Source: Aselliscus stoliczkanus
Taxonomy: Eukaryota; Chordata; Mammalia; Chiroptera; Hipposideridae
Direction: 5' to 3'
NCBI GenBank assembly: GCA_033961575.1
Contig: CM066738.1
Location: forward strand, 99,907,478-99,971,477
DNA: 64,000 nucleotides
Shown here: positions 24,473 through 36,470 of the stretch, piece after piece
Layout of the letters: every line of letters starts with the position of its first letter
Numbering within the stretch: position 1 is the stretch's first letter
Translations under genes and position numbers: made by a program
The notes under the pieces: model-generated
Databases searched by the model: none
Told to the model about the DNA's origin: nothing
Seen by the model: the letters and a program-made list of their open reading frames with translations, nothing else

Positions 24473-26176
24473 GGCGATGGGAGAGATGAAGTCAGAGAGT
24501 TAGGCTGGAGGCAGCCCCCAGTCGAGCAGACAGGACAGAGGCAGCCTTACTTAATAAGGGGCCTCCCTCCTCCTTTGCCATGGTAGTTTCTAAGGTCCAG
24601 GTTATGAAGAGCCAAGCAATGAGGGTAGGGTATCACAAAGGGGAGTGTCTGGGCTGCAGTCACATCAGAGGTGACTGATGGTCTCCACAGCATCTTTCTG
24701 GCTCCCCCACCACCACCCTCCTACCCCCACCCCCCGGCCACTTTGCCCACTTCCTTCTCCCTACTCTGGGCCTCTCCAGATCACCCAGAAGACAGCTGGC
24801 CTCCCGTGTACTTTATGGGCAGTGTTTGCGGGATGCTAAGCAAAATCCAGAGGAGAAGCTGGTCTTTGGACCCTGGCACCCCCTATCCACTGCTTTGCTT
24901 GCATGCTGGCTGCCTAAGGCCTGGCTTACCACGGATATGCACCGGGGTTTGAATATCCCCACTTCCTTCCTTGAGCTCTGGAATTCAGGCTAAAACAGTG
25001 TGATTATGTAAAAATACCATGCACATCAAAATATGAACTAAATTTCCATGGAAATTGCTAATTAATGTAAATAGGTCTCTAATTAGTTGAATATAGAAGA
25101 GAATTTTTGTTTGGTTTGGTTTTTTTGAGTTGTTGTTTTTTTTTTTAAAGTTTCTTACCTATGTTTCCACAGGCCGGTGAACACACACCTACACACACCT
25201 GCATGCTCTAGAGAAACAGGCATCAGGAATCTGGCGCCTGCCAGTCTGTTTCTAAATGAACTGCCGGCCAGGGTCTCCTTTTCTTCTCAAAGGCACTTGG
25301 CACAACCCCATTCATCTACACAGACTGTCACATTCTCTCTCCCAGACTTCTCCCGTGACCTTCATTTTATTCTCTGCTCAGGCCTGAATGTGGTGGCCGA
25401 ACGGGATTGATTAAAGTTTTAGCCCTGTCTTGTTTTAATTCAAGAGCTAAACGGAACATTTAAATGAACTCATAGCCAGGCAGGCTGTCAGGATTCTGAA
25501 ATCTGGTTACCATTATCCCTCAGCAACCCCACCCCCCACTGTCACTGCTCTGTCTCCAGGTTGGCTTCTGGGTGATGTTCATGGTCGGTTAAAAATGACA
25601 TCATCGCAGGGAGTGAGAGTAGATTAATGTTCATTTCCATCCATCCATCACTGGAGTCCCTGAGTTCATTAAGTGTTCTCCAGTCATGATTTCCCTCTGT
25701 TTCCCATAATTCATTGAGCAGTCTCATGAACCAGGATTGAGTTTGTCAGTTTCCCCCAGTTTTGACTAGAAGGGACAAGAGTTTTTTTTTGGTTCCAGGC
25801 ATCTTTTATCCTGGAGCGAGAATGTGAGGAGAAGGGGAGAGAAAGGCCTGGAGTGGTGACATAAATATCCGAGCATGCATGCTCATTCATCATTTCTATT
25901 TACAGGCACTGCACTATGAAGGGCTCCCACAAGATCAGCGATGCTGAACTCATACCTTTTCTTCTGCCCTGGGTCTTCAGTCTGATTGCTGCTTTACAGG
26001 CAGTCACCTGGTCTCTCTCCATTCTGTTATCTCACTAGGTAACTTTTAAGAAGAATCACCTGTGTTTCTTATGACAGAGGGCGGAGCATGGGAGATGTGG
26101 CCCAGGCATCCATCACCTAGGACTGAATCAGGCATATAATGTCACCCAGGCCCCCACTACATTCTCAAGGGTCTGC
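24473..26176. other. Unassigned intergenic sequence
   Basis: No exon or firm repeat. There are C-rich stretches near 24700-24750 and short T runs near 25110-25145. Confidence 0.45.
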
Positions 26177-26242
26177 CCATCCATCCATCAATCCATCCAT
26201 CCATCCATCCATCCATCCATCCATCCATCCATCCAACCATCT
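26177..26242 (+). repeat. (CATC)n microsatellite
   Basis: About 14 CATC units with single A substitutions near both ends. Confidence 0.95.
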
Positions 26243-26420
26243 ATTTATTCAATTCAGCAAATAGGTATCACTCATCTTCTATGCGACAGACAGGCACTAT
26301 GCCAGGTGCTGGGGTATTTCAAAATGCACCAGAGATTTGGGGTTTATTCAGGTATGGCAAGGCCGACAGATCAGGGGATAACTGCCACTGAAAAGATAAG
26401 TTTGCTAGACCCTATCAGTA
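26243..26420 (-). repeat. L2 fragment, minus strand
   Basis: TATTTATTCAATTCAGCAAA and GGCACTATGCCAGGTGCTGG are the typical reverse L2 terminus. A CATC microsatellite precedes it. Confidence 0.6.
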
Positions 26421-26439
26421 GGTCCTAGGGGGTCCATCT

Positions 26440-26702
26440 TGATGTGATAGGATAGTATACCACAAAAAGGAACAAGGTATAAATAAATGCAGCAACAAGG
26501 GTGAATCTCAAAGACATACATATGAGTGTAAAAAAACAGATGCAAAGGAGTCCCATTTATATAAAGTTCAAGAACATCTAAAAGTTATAGAGAGCAGAAC
26601 AGTGGTTATCTTGAGTGGGTAGTCATTGACTTAGGGGTACAAGGGAAACTTCTGGGGTGCTAAAAATGTTACATAAGGTGCTCTGCATGGTTGTTATATG
26701 GG
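26440..26702 (+). mobile_element. Old L1 3' fragment
   Basis: GCAGCAACAAGGGTGAATCTC, GAGAGCAGAACAGTGGTTATC and TTCTGGGGTGCTAAAAATGTT are typical of old L1 3' ends. A GAAA microsatellite follows. Confidence 0.6.
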
Positions 26703-26719
26703 TGATTCAAGTGAAACAA

Positions 26720-26720
26720 A

Positions 26721-26805
<85 letters not shown>

Positions 26806-26815
26806 AAAAGAAAAT
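26720..26815 (+). repeat. (GAAA)n microsatellite
   Basis: About 23 nearly uninterrupted GAAA units after an old L1 3' end. Confidence 0.96.
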
Positions 26816-27509
26816 AGTTTGTTGTAGTTTCCAAGAGGAGGGACACACCACACCACGTGGAGCCCCACGTAGACACCATGGGATGGTCCCCAGTTGTCCA
26901 GAACCTGGGCTGATTTGGGGCAAAAAGGATACTGTCCTGGGACACCAGTGCCTGATGAAAGAAGGTGGAAGCATTGTGGGAATGTGGGATTGATTTGCAT
27001 TTCAAAGGCAGGGGTTGCAGACAAGTGGTGTGTGATCCTTAAGAATTAGCTAACCCTGAGAGGGGCAGTCTCTCCTTGGGTCCCAAGATGTCAAAAGCAT
27101 CATAAAATATAGAAAATTAAAAACATGAATATATGGGGTCTTGTGAGCCCTTAAAAAGCTCACAGACCTTGAAAGAAACAATTGCAGTAGAGTTTGATAC
27201 CATAATGGCACAAGGAATTGTACCAGTCATTTCTGGAGATGTCTGCCCAGCTCACAACCTCCCACTCTTGGGACATACACCCCAAATTTAAAAGAGTAGC
27301 AACACCCATGTTTGTAGCTCATGACTTCCCCCTTCCCCTTCCCTCCTCAGCCATGGCTAATCGGACCTAACTGTACGCTGGTCCCAAGCTCAGCCAATCA
27401 AATGTCCTCTCCCACTAATTTGGAATTGGGATTCAGGGACTGCAGACCTGTGCGGGTGGAATTATAACAGGTAAACCCAGGAGCCAGGAGCCAGTCTTAC
27501 TTCACCCTA

Positions 27510-27685
27510 TAGACCAGTGATCCCCATCCCTGGCTACACAGTAGAGCCATCTGGGGAGACTGTAAGAAATACTTATGCCAATGTAGCAATTGGAACAACT
27601 TATACCAGAATCTCTGAAGATGGGGCCCAGGTATCAGAGCCCCTGTTCCCAGCCTGACTCACCCCAACACTCACTAAAACTGAAC
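27510..27685 (+). mobile_element. hAT/MER-type nonautonomous transposon remnant
   Basis: CCAGTGATCCCCATCCCTGGC, CATCTGGGGAGACTGTAAGA and CCAGGTATCAGAGCCCC have the layout of a small MER element. The exact family is uncertain. Confidence 0.5.
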
Positions 27686-27689
27686 TCCT

Positions 27690-29870
27690 GTGCCCTAAGT
27701 CTTCCGAAAGCACCACTGTGTGGAAGTGACATGGGACGGCATTGTCATTTGTGTGGTTAATCTACATAGCATGCACTCGTGGAACACTGCAATGGGGAAT
27801 GTTTCTAATCCTCCTCCTCCACCGAGCTTCTAATAAAACTAATGTCCATCAAAGGGAGAGGTGTGGTGCACCCAAGAAGTGAATACATCAATTAACCAAG
27901 AAATAGTTTTCAAAAGGGGGATGAATGAGAGGAAAGATGAAGTTTCTGCCTCGGAGGAGTCTTGAATTGAGCTGCAGAAGGAGTCCAGATGTCAACATGG
28001 ATATACACACATAGAAATACACATATACATGCGCGGTCTGTTTGACAGTAAGGAAACCAAGCATAATACACGCTGAAAAAATGGTACTTCATGTGATGAG
28101 AAAAGAAAGATCACTCTGGGATGGCTGGACCAGGGAGACTTCCCAAAGGTGGGGGGATTTAACCTAGTCTTTTGAGGGAAGGTGGGCTTCAAACAGGTGG
28201 AAAAGGCAGGCAGCCCACCGCAGGCCCATGGACCAGGGGAACCAGCTGGGTGGGGGTTTGAAGCAGCATCCTCCCACCCCACTGTGAAAAGCCGGCCCCA
28301 CCAGAAGGTGTTCTCAGCCCCACCCCACCCCCACCCCCACCCTGCTCCCAGCAGCTCTCCTCAATCTACATTGTCTTCAGGCCATTACTTTCCTGCAGCC
28401 TTGGGATTTGTCCTCCTACCCAACAGGGTGGCTTCCTTTTCCAGCAAGCAAATCAGAGAAACTCAGGAACTTAAACTGTCCCTGGTTCAAACCCTAGAAA
28501 GCATAAGGACCCAGGTGGGGCCACCTGACCTCTCCAACAGCAGGTATGGGGAGACGAGATGGGCTATCAGAGAAGACAGGAGACCTAGTCTCACCATGGG
28601 GCAGATGCCGCCTTTCCAAGACACCAGTGCATAAAGCACTAGAACTTCCGAGCCCCATCTTCAAAACAGCTACTCTAGCAGGTAGAGACAGACAAGAGTT
28701 TTGCTCTAGCGGCTCAGCTCTTCCTAGGAACTATCCCTAAATGCCTTGCAGAAAAAAATCCCTCCCCAGCTTAAGAAGAACCAGCCATCCTAGTGAGAGC
28801 TATCTTCCCTCTGAGGCTCGTCCCCTTTCCTCTGGCTGCCCATCGTCCTCAAGTCCCCCCATTCTCCTCCTCCCCACCTCTACCCGGACCCCTTATACCT
28901 TAGCTGCAGCCCACTCTCAAGTCTGTAGCCTAAAATTCTCAAATATCTGCCTGGCCCTCTAAGGCCTTCAAACCCACAGCCTCCAACTGGAGTTTCAGGT
29001 CAGGGGTGTCCCCTTTCCTTGCCCTTGGGTGGTGGGGCGAGCTCAGATTTCTAAACATCCATTTCTTTACAAATATTTCTTCCCTCCTCTTGGTTTGGAC
29101 ATGGGAATAACATCTGGGGACAGATGTCTCTGGGTGCCCCTTGTCACAGGGCTGGGTTTTCCCCTCTGTGCAATCCAGGGTGGACCCTGACCTCTGGTCA
29201 AGGGTGGCCCCTCCCCCTTCTCCTGATCCTGTTTATGGGCTTTTTTTTTTTTTTTCATGATGGCAGCTTATTTGCAGCCATAGGCTTTCAGCCACGCTCA
29301 GCTCTGCTCCTTTCTGCTGCTGTGGAACATTTTCCATGCCACCGGGGAGTGTAAATGCTCCTCACATGCATTTTTGAAAGACCTTGGAAGCCACTGCATA
29401 AATCAGTATAAGTTCATTTATGGTTTTAGAATATTCTGGATAATTTATTTGGTGTCAAGGATGCTGAGCCTGAACTGAGCCCTCACTTTTTAACCGGGGC
29501 CCTTTGCAGGGCTCTGCTGCATTTCCTTTGCATGTTTGTTTTGGTTTGCCCTGAAATGCTAGCCAGCCACAAGGAGACCTTTATCATTATTCCAAATAGA
29601 TTTTTCCCCTTTCTAATGACATAATCTTCGGAGGTTTGACACTGAGCCAGTGCTTCTCCCCCTTTTAAAAAACCAACAGCTAACCGAGAGCTCTTCCTCC
29701 CAAGCCGCGCAAGCCGCCGCTCTCAGATTTCATGTCCCTCGCTGTCCTTCCTGAGCGCTGGAACCCCGCATGCCCGCATGTAGCCTCCTCCCCATCACTT
29801 CCTGCTTCCTGCACGCCGGCCAGGGCAGGCAGCACACGGAAAAATGAACCTGATTAGGGTGACGCAGTAA
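27690..29870. other. Unassigned intergenic sequence, GC-richer
   Basis: A C-rich stretch at 28318-28345 and a 150-codon plus-strand frame (28182-28634) with proline- and histidine-rich low complexity. No recognised gene. Part of 28090-28190 may be an old L2. Confidence 0.45.
28320..28342 (+). repeat. C-rich (CCCCAC)n stretch
   Basis: CCACCCCACCCCCACCCCCA is a short low-complexity tract. Confidence 0.85.
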
Positions 29871-29885
29871 AACAAATAACATCTT

Positions 29886-31224
29886 TCAGTTTGATATCCC
29901 ACATATAGTGCAGTCATGTGGTTCTTGGCTTTTTCTGTCTGACTTATTTCACTTAGCATGACCCTCTCAAGATCCATCCAAGTTGTTGCAAATGGCACTA
30001 TTTCCTCTTTTCGTATGACTGCGTAATATTCCATTGTACTCCATACTTACCACATCTTTTTTTTTTTTTTTTTTTAAGATTTTATTGGGGAATTGGCGGA
30101 GGGGAACAGCGTTGGGGAATCGGGGAAGGGGAACAGACAAGTTGCTGTCTTTTTGTTCTTCAGTTTAGTTGCGGAGGATGTTGCTTCACTGTTGGTATCG
30201 TCATTGCGCTCTTCCCGGATGAGGCAGATCGGTCGCTGGCCTCTGGATGTCGCTCACCGCGGCTATTGGCAGTTCACACTTGGCTGCCAGCCGCTCACGC
30301 TGGCTGCGGGCCACTCACTGCAGCCTATGGCAGCCCACTGCAGCAGGGGCTGCAGCCCACACCATCACCGGGGCTCGCACAGCCCAGCTCCAGGTGGAGC
30401 TGTTGTTAGCTGTAGAGGGCAGTGTCACTGGCCCTCATGTGGGATCCGAACCGGGGCCGCTGGCATCCCAAAACCAGCGCTTAACCAATGCGCCACTCGG
30501 CCGGCCCCTATCCAATCATCTATCGAAGGACACTTAGGTTGTTTCCATGTCTTAGCCATTGTGAATAATGCTGTAATGAACACAGGGGGTACATATATCT
30601 TTATGGATAAATGTTTTTAGATTTTGGGGGTAGACACCCAGAAGAGGGATTGTTGGGTCACATGGTGATTTTATTCTTAATTTTTTGAGGAACTTCCATA
30701 CTGTTTTCCATAGTGGCTGTGCCAATTTATATTCCTACCAGCAGTGTATGAGGGTTCCTTTTTCTTCACATCCTTGCCAATACTTATTACTTTTCTTGTT
30801 GATGATAGCCGTTCTAACAGGTGTGAGGTGGTATCTGATTGTGGCTTTGATTTGCATTTCCCTAATACCTAGTTGAGCATTTTTTCATATATCTGTTGGC
30901 TGTTTGTATGTTTTCCTGAGAGAAGTGTCTGTTCAGGTCCTTTGCACATTTTTTAATTGGGTTATTTGTTTTAAACAAACAAAAACTCATAGACACAGGC
31001 AACAGTACTGTGTTAACCAGAGGGAAATGGGGGTGGGAGGAGGTAGATAGAGGTAGAAGAGGGTAAAGAGAGTCAAATATATGGTGATGAAAGGAGAACT
31101 GACTCTGGGTGGTGACCACATAATACAACATGCAGATGATATATTATAGAATTGTACACTTGAAACCTATATAATTTTATTAACCAATGTCACCCCAATA
31201 AATTTAATTAAAAATTAAAAAAAT
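29886..31224 (+). mobile_element. L1 with inverted 5' part (twin-priming structure)
   Basis: From about 29890 to 30970 the plus strand is the complement of an L1 ORF2 3' region (CAGTCATGTGGTTCTTGGC, TTCCATTGTACTCCATA). From about 30975 the sequence turns to the sense L1 3' UTR (GAATTGTACACTTGAAACC, CACCCCAATAAATTTAATT). Possible target repeats are ATAACATCTT (about 29877-29886) and ATAACACCTT (31225-31234). A SINE interrupts the inverted part. Confidence 0.78.
30056..30508 (-). mobile_element. Long-form SINE, minus strand, inside an L1
   Basis: The plus strand begins with a T run and AAGATTTTATTGGGGAATT (complement of the AATAAAATCTT tail) and ends CCACTCGGCCGGCCCC. It separates two parts of one antisense L1 sequence (CCACATCTT before, TATCCAATCATC after). 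The target duplication is not clear. Confidence 0.88.
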
Positions 31225-31234
31225 ATAACACCTT

Positions 31235-32102
31235 ATACCTAACAGTCTCCAGATGTGGCATGCTTGGCATTCTCAGGGCCATCCTACCAGAAACGGCTGG
31301 AGAATGACACAGCTGACATTTTTAGCAATTTGCACAAAGTTGATCCCCTGAGGCTTTTTTATATCCTTCCTGGCTATGGATTGAGATTCACATGCACAGT
31401 GTTCCCTGCATTTTGCTCTCTCCTTATTTCCTCTACCCTGAATCATGTGACCAGGCCCTAAACTCCTGTCCACAGAGGACAATCAGAATGACACCTTTCG
31501 TGTTTGTGCCTGATTTTATGGCCTCATGATCTTGTGCCCTTTGGCGTTCAAAGGTCACATCAGGCAGCAGGCAGGGAGGTTTTTGATGTAACCTCTGAAC
31601 CCCAGAAAACAAAAGGACAGAGGCCCACAGAGACAATCCATCTAAAAACAGTCACATAAAGAATGCAACTCAATCAGCTCAGAGCATGCAAATCACCAAA
31701 CATTTTTATGGAGCGCCTGGCTAAATCCAAACGTACAGCCAGAAGAAGGGACACAAACCCCATGATCCCAAATACATAAATCAGAGCCTGAGAACAGCAA
31801 AGCAATGAGTTTACAACCGGCTCAGGATGGGAGGATTTGCAAGATGTGATTTATAAATTGGTTTCCTCCCTCCTCCGGCCGCCATCCACACACAAGCACA
31901 CACACTCGCACACACGCTGGTCAATACCACGCCACCATTTGAAAATCAAGCATTTTCCTTTCCAAAGGTTTGCCCAGTGGCTAAGCCCACCATGGACAGA
32001 TGTGAGGACCATCAAAGGCCAATTGCATTCTCTGTGGCCACCAGAACCATCCTCACAGACAGGCTGAAAGTCAGCGGAGCAGGCAGCTGATAAGAAATAC
32101 AA
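31235..32102. other. Unassigned intergenic sequence
   Basis: No gene. A short CACA-rich stretch lies at 31885-31918. Confidence 0.45.
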
Positions 32103-32218
32103 CGGGGCCGGCTGAGTGGCGCGGTGGTTGAGTGCTGGCTTGGGAGGCCAGCGGCCCCGGTTTGGGTCCCACATGGGGGGGCCAGTGACACTGCCTCAAA
32201 AAAAAAAAAAAAAAAAAA
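32103..32218 (+). mobile_element. Short-form tRNA-derived SINE
   Basis: Head GGGGCCGGCTGAGTGGCGCGG, poly(A) tail of about 23. Flanking repeats AAGAAATACAA lie on both sides (about 32092-32102 and 32219-32229). Confidence 0.9.
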
Positions 32219-32934
32219 AAGAAATACAAGGACTTGTGAAATAGGTGGAAGGTTGGCCCCACAAAGCAGGTCATATTCTGCAAAACAGATGTCACCTCTC
32301 ATACTGCACAGATTGTCCCTCAACAGGCTCATAATACCTGGCACGCATGTCCCCGGGCAAAGGTCAGGCTAATTTCTGAATTGATGAGAAATATTCAAAT
32401 AGTTAGGGGGCTGAGCAGAGATGCTCCTATTTTCATGACCACTGAAGTTTCAGTTTTTTCAATAAAAGTACTTCAATGTGTATATGTAGCTTAGTTAGAT
32501 AAGATGTTGACACTGGGAAAGAGATCTTGAGAACTTTTGCCAAATAAGCCTGTATGAGCAAAAGCTCTGTTCAGAGACCAGACCACGGGGAGAAAAAAAG
32601 TAGATATGCCTTACCCTTTTAAACAAAGAGTCGGCTTGCTAATAAAATATGTGTCCTCTTCTACAGTGAAACTGAAAAATTGTGTAACCCTCATCACAGC
32701 CCTTCCATTTGGAAGAATTTCTCCCTGCTCTGTCTCATCCAGGTGCCTGCTTTCCTTCTAATTTTGCATCACGTTGTAATTTCACCGGCAGGAGAGAATA
32801 CATTTGTAAGTATATCTGAACAACAGCAAACTATGTTTAACGAAAATGTGTCCTGAACAATGGGACCCAAAAGCAATCTCAGATTTAAATAAGAATCCCA
32901 GAAAGAACCCTAGAAAGAAAGAATCCTGGTCTTA

Positions 32935-33035
32935 AGAGTTGGAACACCAATGCTTTGTGATGCTGGACAGCTCACCTGACCTCTCTGAGCTTCCACGTTT
33001 TTCATCTGTAAATTCAAATTGCACTTGTGATTTCT
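32935..33035 (+). repeat. MIR fragment
   Basis: GGACAGCTCACCTGACCTCTC, TGAGCTTCCACG and TTTTCATCTGTAA match a MIR core. Confidence 0.65.
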
Positions 33036-33172
33036 GAGGGCCTGGTCTGCATAGGCTCAGCCCAGGCGCCGTGACAATCTCTGACCTGTCCCGATATCTC
33101 TGTCCCTGGACAATCTTATCTATATGCAGAAGAATGGATTAAATAGTTGGTTCTCTGTCCTCCCTATTCTTT

Positions 33173-33280
33173 TTTGTTTTTGTTTTAGAGGGCAGTGTCA
33201 CTGACCCTCATATGTGGGATCCGAACTGGGGCCGCTGGTGTGCCAAGCCAGCTCTTAACCACCACGCCACTTGGCCGGTC
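33173..33280 (-). mobile_element. Short-form tRNA-derived SINE, minus strand
   Basis: A T run, GAGGGCAGTGTCACTGACC and the reversed head ending CCACTTGGCCGGTC. Flanks CTCTGTCCTCCCTATTCTTT (33153-33172) and CTCTGTCCCTATTCTTT (33281-33297) differ by a 3-base indel. Confidence 0.9.
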
Positions 33281-33714
33281 CTCTGTCCCTATTCTTTAAC
33301 TCAGGGATTCCACAACCTGTGTCCTTCTCAGGAGGAGTGAAACAACCCACTGAAACCATTTTCCAAGTGATACCTGAGGAGCACACATTACTTTTAAATG
33401 TGCTGCAAAATTCCCCATGTTATTTTGGAAGCCCCGGTCTAAGGTGTGTATATATGGGCTATATATAGTAAAGCTGGTCAAAAAGGGGAGTTACCAGTGC
33501 TTCAGAGTGTCCCTGGACTGTTTCTGCCCCACTGAAAGAGCGAGGCTGCTGTGACAGGAAAGGCCAAGAACCACTCAGCTGGGTCAGTACCTCTTTATAC
33601 ATCCCAGAGATGCTCAGGGAAGTGGGTACCCACTGGAGGTCACGTGACTACTCGCAACCAGTCAGGACTGAGGCCCAGGTTTCTCCATTCCCAGACCATA
33701 ATAACAGCTCCACA

Positions 33715-33950
33715 GTGAGTGTTTTCTCTGGTACAGCACATTAGCATTTTACATGTCATCTCGGTTCATCTTCACAAGAAGCTGCTGGTAGACGCTACTT
33801 TCCTCATGTTAGACATGAGGAACCAGGGTCCTGGGAGGTGCAACTACTTGCCCAGGTCCCACAGCAGCTACGTGGGGGAGCCAGGATTGGGTTCCAGGTT
33901 CTGTCGAATTCCAGGCCTGTGCTTGGAATCACTGCCTCAGCCCTGAGACC
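33715..33950 (-). repeat. MIR, minus strand
   Basis: CATTTTACATGTCATCTCGG, CTCATGTTAGACATGAGGAAC, CTTGCCCAGGTCCCACAGC and GGATTGGGTTCCAGGTTCTG follow the reverse MIR order. Confidence 0.75.
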
Positions 33951-34055
33951 CCATTTCTATGCTCTGACCACACAAGATTGCCTCATAAGCAGGAGATGTG
34001 AGTCTACCAGGCCCTGGGGAGCATGGGGAGTGGTTTCTAGGAAAGGCAAGAAGGG

Positions 34056-34482
34056 GGTGAGTGAATGGTGCCCCCCTGAAAATATGTCCACATCTTTCCT
34101 AGCCCCCAGAACCTGGGGATGTGCCTATTTTGGAAAAAGGGGCTTTGGAGATATAGCTTAGAATCTCTACGTAATATCATCCTGGATTATCCAGGTGGGC
34201 CCTAAATCCGATGATAAGTGTCCTTATAAGAAACAGAAGAGGAGATGCAGAAATGGCTGTGTGAAGATGGAGGCAGAGGTTGGAGTGATGCTGCCACAAG
34301 CCAAAGAACACCTGGAAGAAGCAAGGAAGGGTGAGCCCCTAGAGCCTCCGGAGGGAGCACGGCCCTGCCAACATCTTCATTTTGGACATCTGGCCTCCAG
34401 AACTGAAAGAGAGTAAATTTCTGGTTTTTAAAGCCACTCAGCGTGTAGTACTTTGTTACAGCAGCCCTAAGAAACTAAAGCA
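34056..34482 (+). mobile_element. MLT1-type ERVL-MaLR LTR remnant
   Basis: Phrases CCTGGATTATCCAGGTGGGC, GTGTCCTTATAAGAAACAGA, GGAGTGATGCTGCCACAAGCC, GGCCTCCAGAACTGAAAGAGA and AGCAGCCCTAAGAAACTAA are the recognised pattern of old MLT1 LTRs. It looks like a solo LTR, with no internal retroviral coding sequence beside it. Confidence 0.8.
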
Positions 34483-34974
34483 GGGTGGAATAAGGGTTTT
34501 CTTTCAGAAAAGCGGTGTTCCTTTTTAGGAGGTGTGGGTCCAGCGGGAGCCTGCCGCCTCTATCTGCTACATCATCATCACTCTCCTCCTCAGGCCCAGT
34601 AGTTGGTCCCTTAGGCTCTCTGAGGCCAAAGCAGCAGGTTCTGTGAAACTGAAATCTCCACACTTCCGGAAAGGTCAAGAGCTGAAAAGCTGCCTGGTAA
34701 GTTAGCACCAACACCCAGCCTAGACCCAAACCTGCCACCTTCATGCTCTTTACCAATAATGTTTTGCTTTGTTTTGTTTTACTATTATTCCATCTGCCTT
34801 TTGCCTAATGGAACCATTTCTTTCTCTTTGTAAGACTTCACAATGGACCCCAGAAGCATTCTAGCCTGAGTCAAAAAAAATTGAGATTCACAAATTAGCC
34901 AAGGTGAGAGTATGTTAGAAACGGGTTCTTTACTTTGGTGAATCTTTCCTCAGACCCCTATCCTCCCCAAATAA

Positions 34975-35368
34975 GAAGTCTGACAATTAAGTTCACAAAC
35001 TTGTTGCAATGATGTTGGTAACCTTTTTGGATATCAGAGTGATTATTCATTATGAATTTGTACCAACTGGACGAACAGTTAACCAAGTTTACTATTTGGA
35101 AGTGCTGAAAAGGCTGCATGAAAAAGTTAGACAACCTGAACTTTTCCTATTAAAAAGAAGACATTTTGATGACATTCAGGATACCAAGGGTAATACCACA
35201 ATAGCTCTGATGGCCATTCCAGAAAAAGAGTTCCAAAGTTGCTTTGAAGGGTGGACCAGGCACTGGCGTCGGTGCATAGCTTCCCAAGGATGATCATAGT
35301 GATATTCGGCAATGAGGTATGTAGCACTTTTTCCAGGATGAGTTCATGAACTTAATTGTCCGACCTCA
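34975..35368 (+). mobile_element. Internally deleted mariner transposon with both inverted repeats
   Basis: The left end GAAGTCTGACAATTAAGTTCA and the complement of the right end (GAGGTCGGACAATTAAGTTCA) form terminal inverted repeats of about 27 bases. Between them, a 94-codon frame (35009-35290) joins a mid-catalytic mariner transposase piece (VTFLDIR..HYEFVPTGRTVNQVYY) directly to the C-terminal piece (AIPEKEFQSCFEGWTRHW...CIAS). The DNA-binding domain and part of the catalytic domain are missing, so it cannot be autonomous. Nearby TA dinucleotides fit mariner target choice, but the duplication is not crisp. Confidence 0.9.
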
Positions 35369-36037
35369 AATATGTTACATGTAATTAGATTTCAAAACTC
35401 TGTTTCCATGGAAATTTTTAGGAACACAATTCTTATGTAAAGCATCGTCCATGGTTCACATTTCCTGTTTGTTCACAATGAACCCTCGGGTTGTGAGGTG
35501 AAGGGTTGCTGGCCTCTCTTACAAGACGGCTCTGTAACAGATCACACAGCTGACGTGACTGAATGCGCCCCCTTACTTTACCACTGACAGATTGAATCAT
35601 CCTTCCCTGTGCTTATAAATCGGAAGGACCACCGACCCCACAGGAAGGCAGGTAAAAAAACAAGGTGTGACACAGTCTACTTCTGATGCGGTGTGCTGTG
35701 GACACAGATGTTCATTTGACTGTCATTTTTGACACTGTATTCCAGCGTTTCCCAACCTTTTCCAGGTAGAACACAGGTCAGATCCTGCTTTGGCTCATGC
35801 TGCTCCGAGGAGTCCAGCAGAGCACCACTCTGGGTAGCCAGACATGAACTGCCTGGGAGGTCAGGCCACCTCAGGCCACACCGGGCCAGGCTGAGGGCAG
35901 AGGGACCAATAAGCAGCCAGAACACTGAGACACTGAGAAACCTGCCCTAGCATAATCATCAGGAGGTTCTGGCTTACATTTTTATTTTTTTTTGATCTAT
36001 TCAATATTTAATATGCCTCATTTTAAAAAAATAATGG

Positions 36038-36470
36038 AGGGCTGGCCAAGTGGTGCATTGGTTAAGAGCTGGTTTGGGATGCCAGTGGCCCCAGTTCGGA
36101 TCCCACATACGAGGGCCAGTGACACTGCCCTCTACAGCTAACAACAGCTCCACCTGGAGCTGGGCTGCAAGCCCCGGCGACAGTGTAGGCTGCAGGCCCT
36201 GCTGCAGTGGGCTGCCATAGGCTACAGTGCGTGGCCGGCAGCCAGCGTGAGCTGCCAATAGCCACGGTGAGTGACCATCCAGAGGCCTGCGACCCATCTG
36301 CCTCATCCGGGAAGAACGCAATGACGATACCAACATGGGCCAGTGAAACAACGTCCTCCGCAACTAGACTGAAGAACAAAAAGACAGCAACTTGTCTGTT
36401 CCCCTTCCCCGATTCCCCAATACTGTTCCCCTCCCCCAATTCCCCAACAAAATCTTGAAGAAAAAAAAAA
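36038..36470 (+). mobile_element. Long-form tRNA-derived SINE
   Basis: Head GGGCTGGCCAAGTGGTGCATTG, body with CAACAGCTCCACCTGGAGC, two tandem copies of the CCCAATTCCCCAA-type tail, ending AAAATCTTG plus A run. The target sequence was itself A-rich (AAAAAATAATGG), so the duplication is hard to define. Confidence 0.87.

Noticed and set aside
26669..27024. Three minus-strand frames with long FLSF repeats
   Set aside because: They are translations of the GAAA microsatellite.
30093..30620. A 175-codon plus-strand frame, one of the longest in the window
   Set aside because: It is the reverse complement of a long-form SINE. The same peptide-like pattern recurs in other minus-strand SINE translations (for example 36062-36439).
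34475..34756. A 93-codon minus-strand frame with an acidic stretch
   Set aside because: It starts in the end of the MLT1 LTR and has no recognisable homology.
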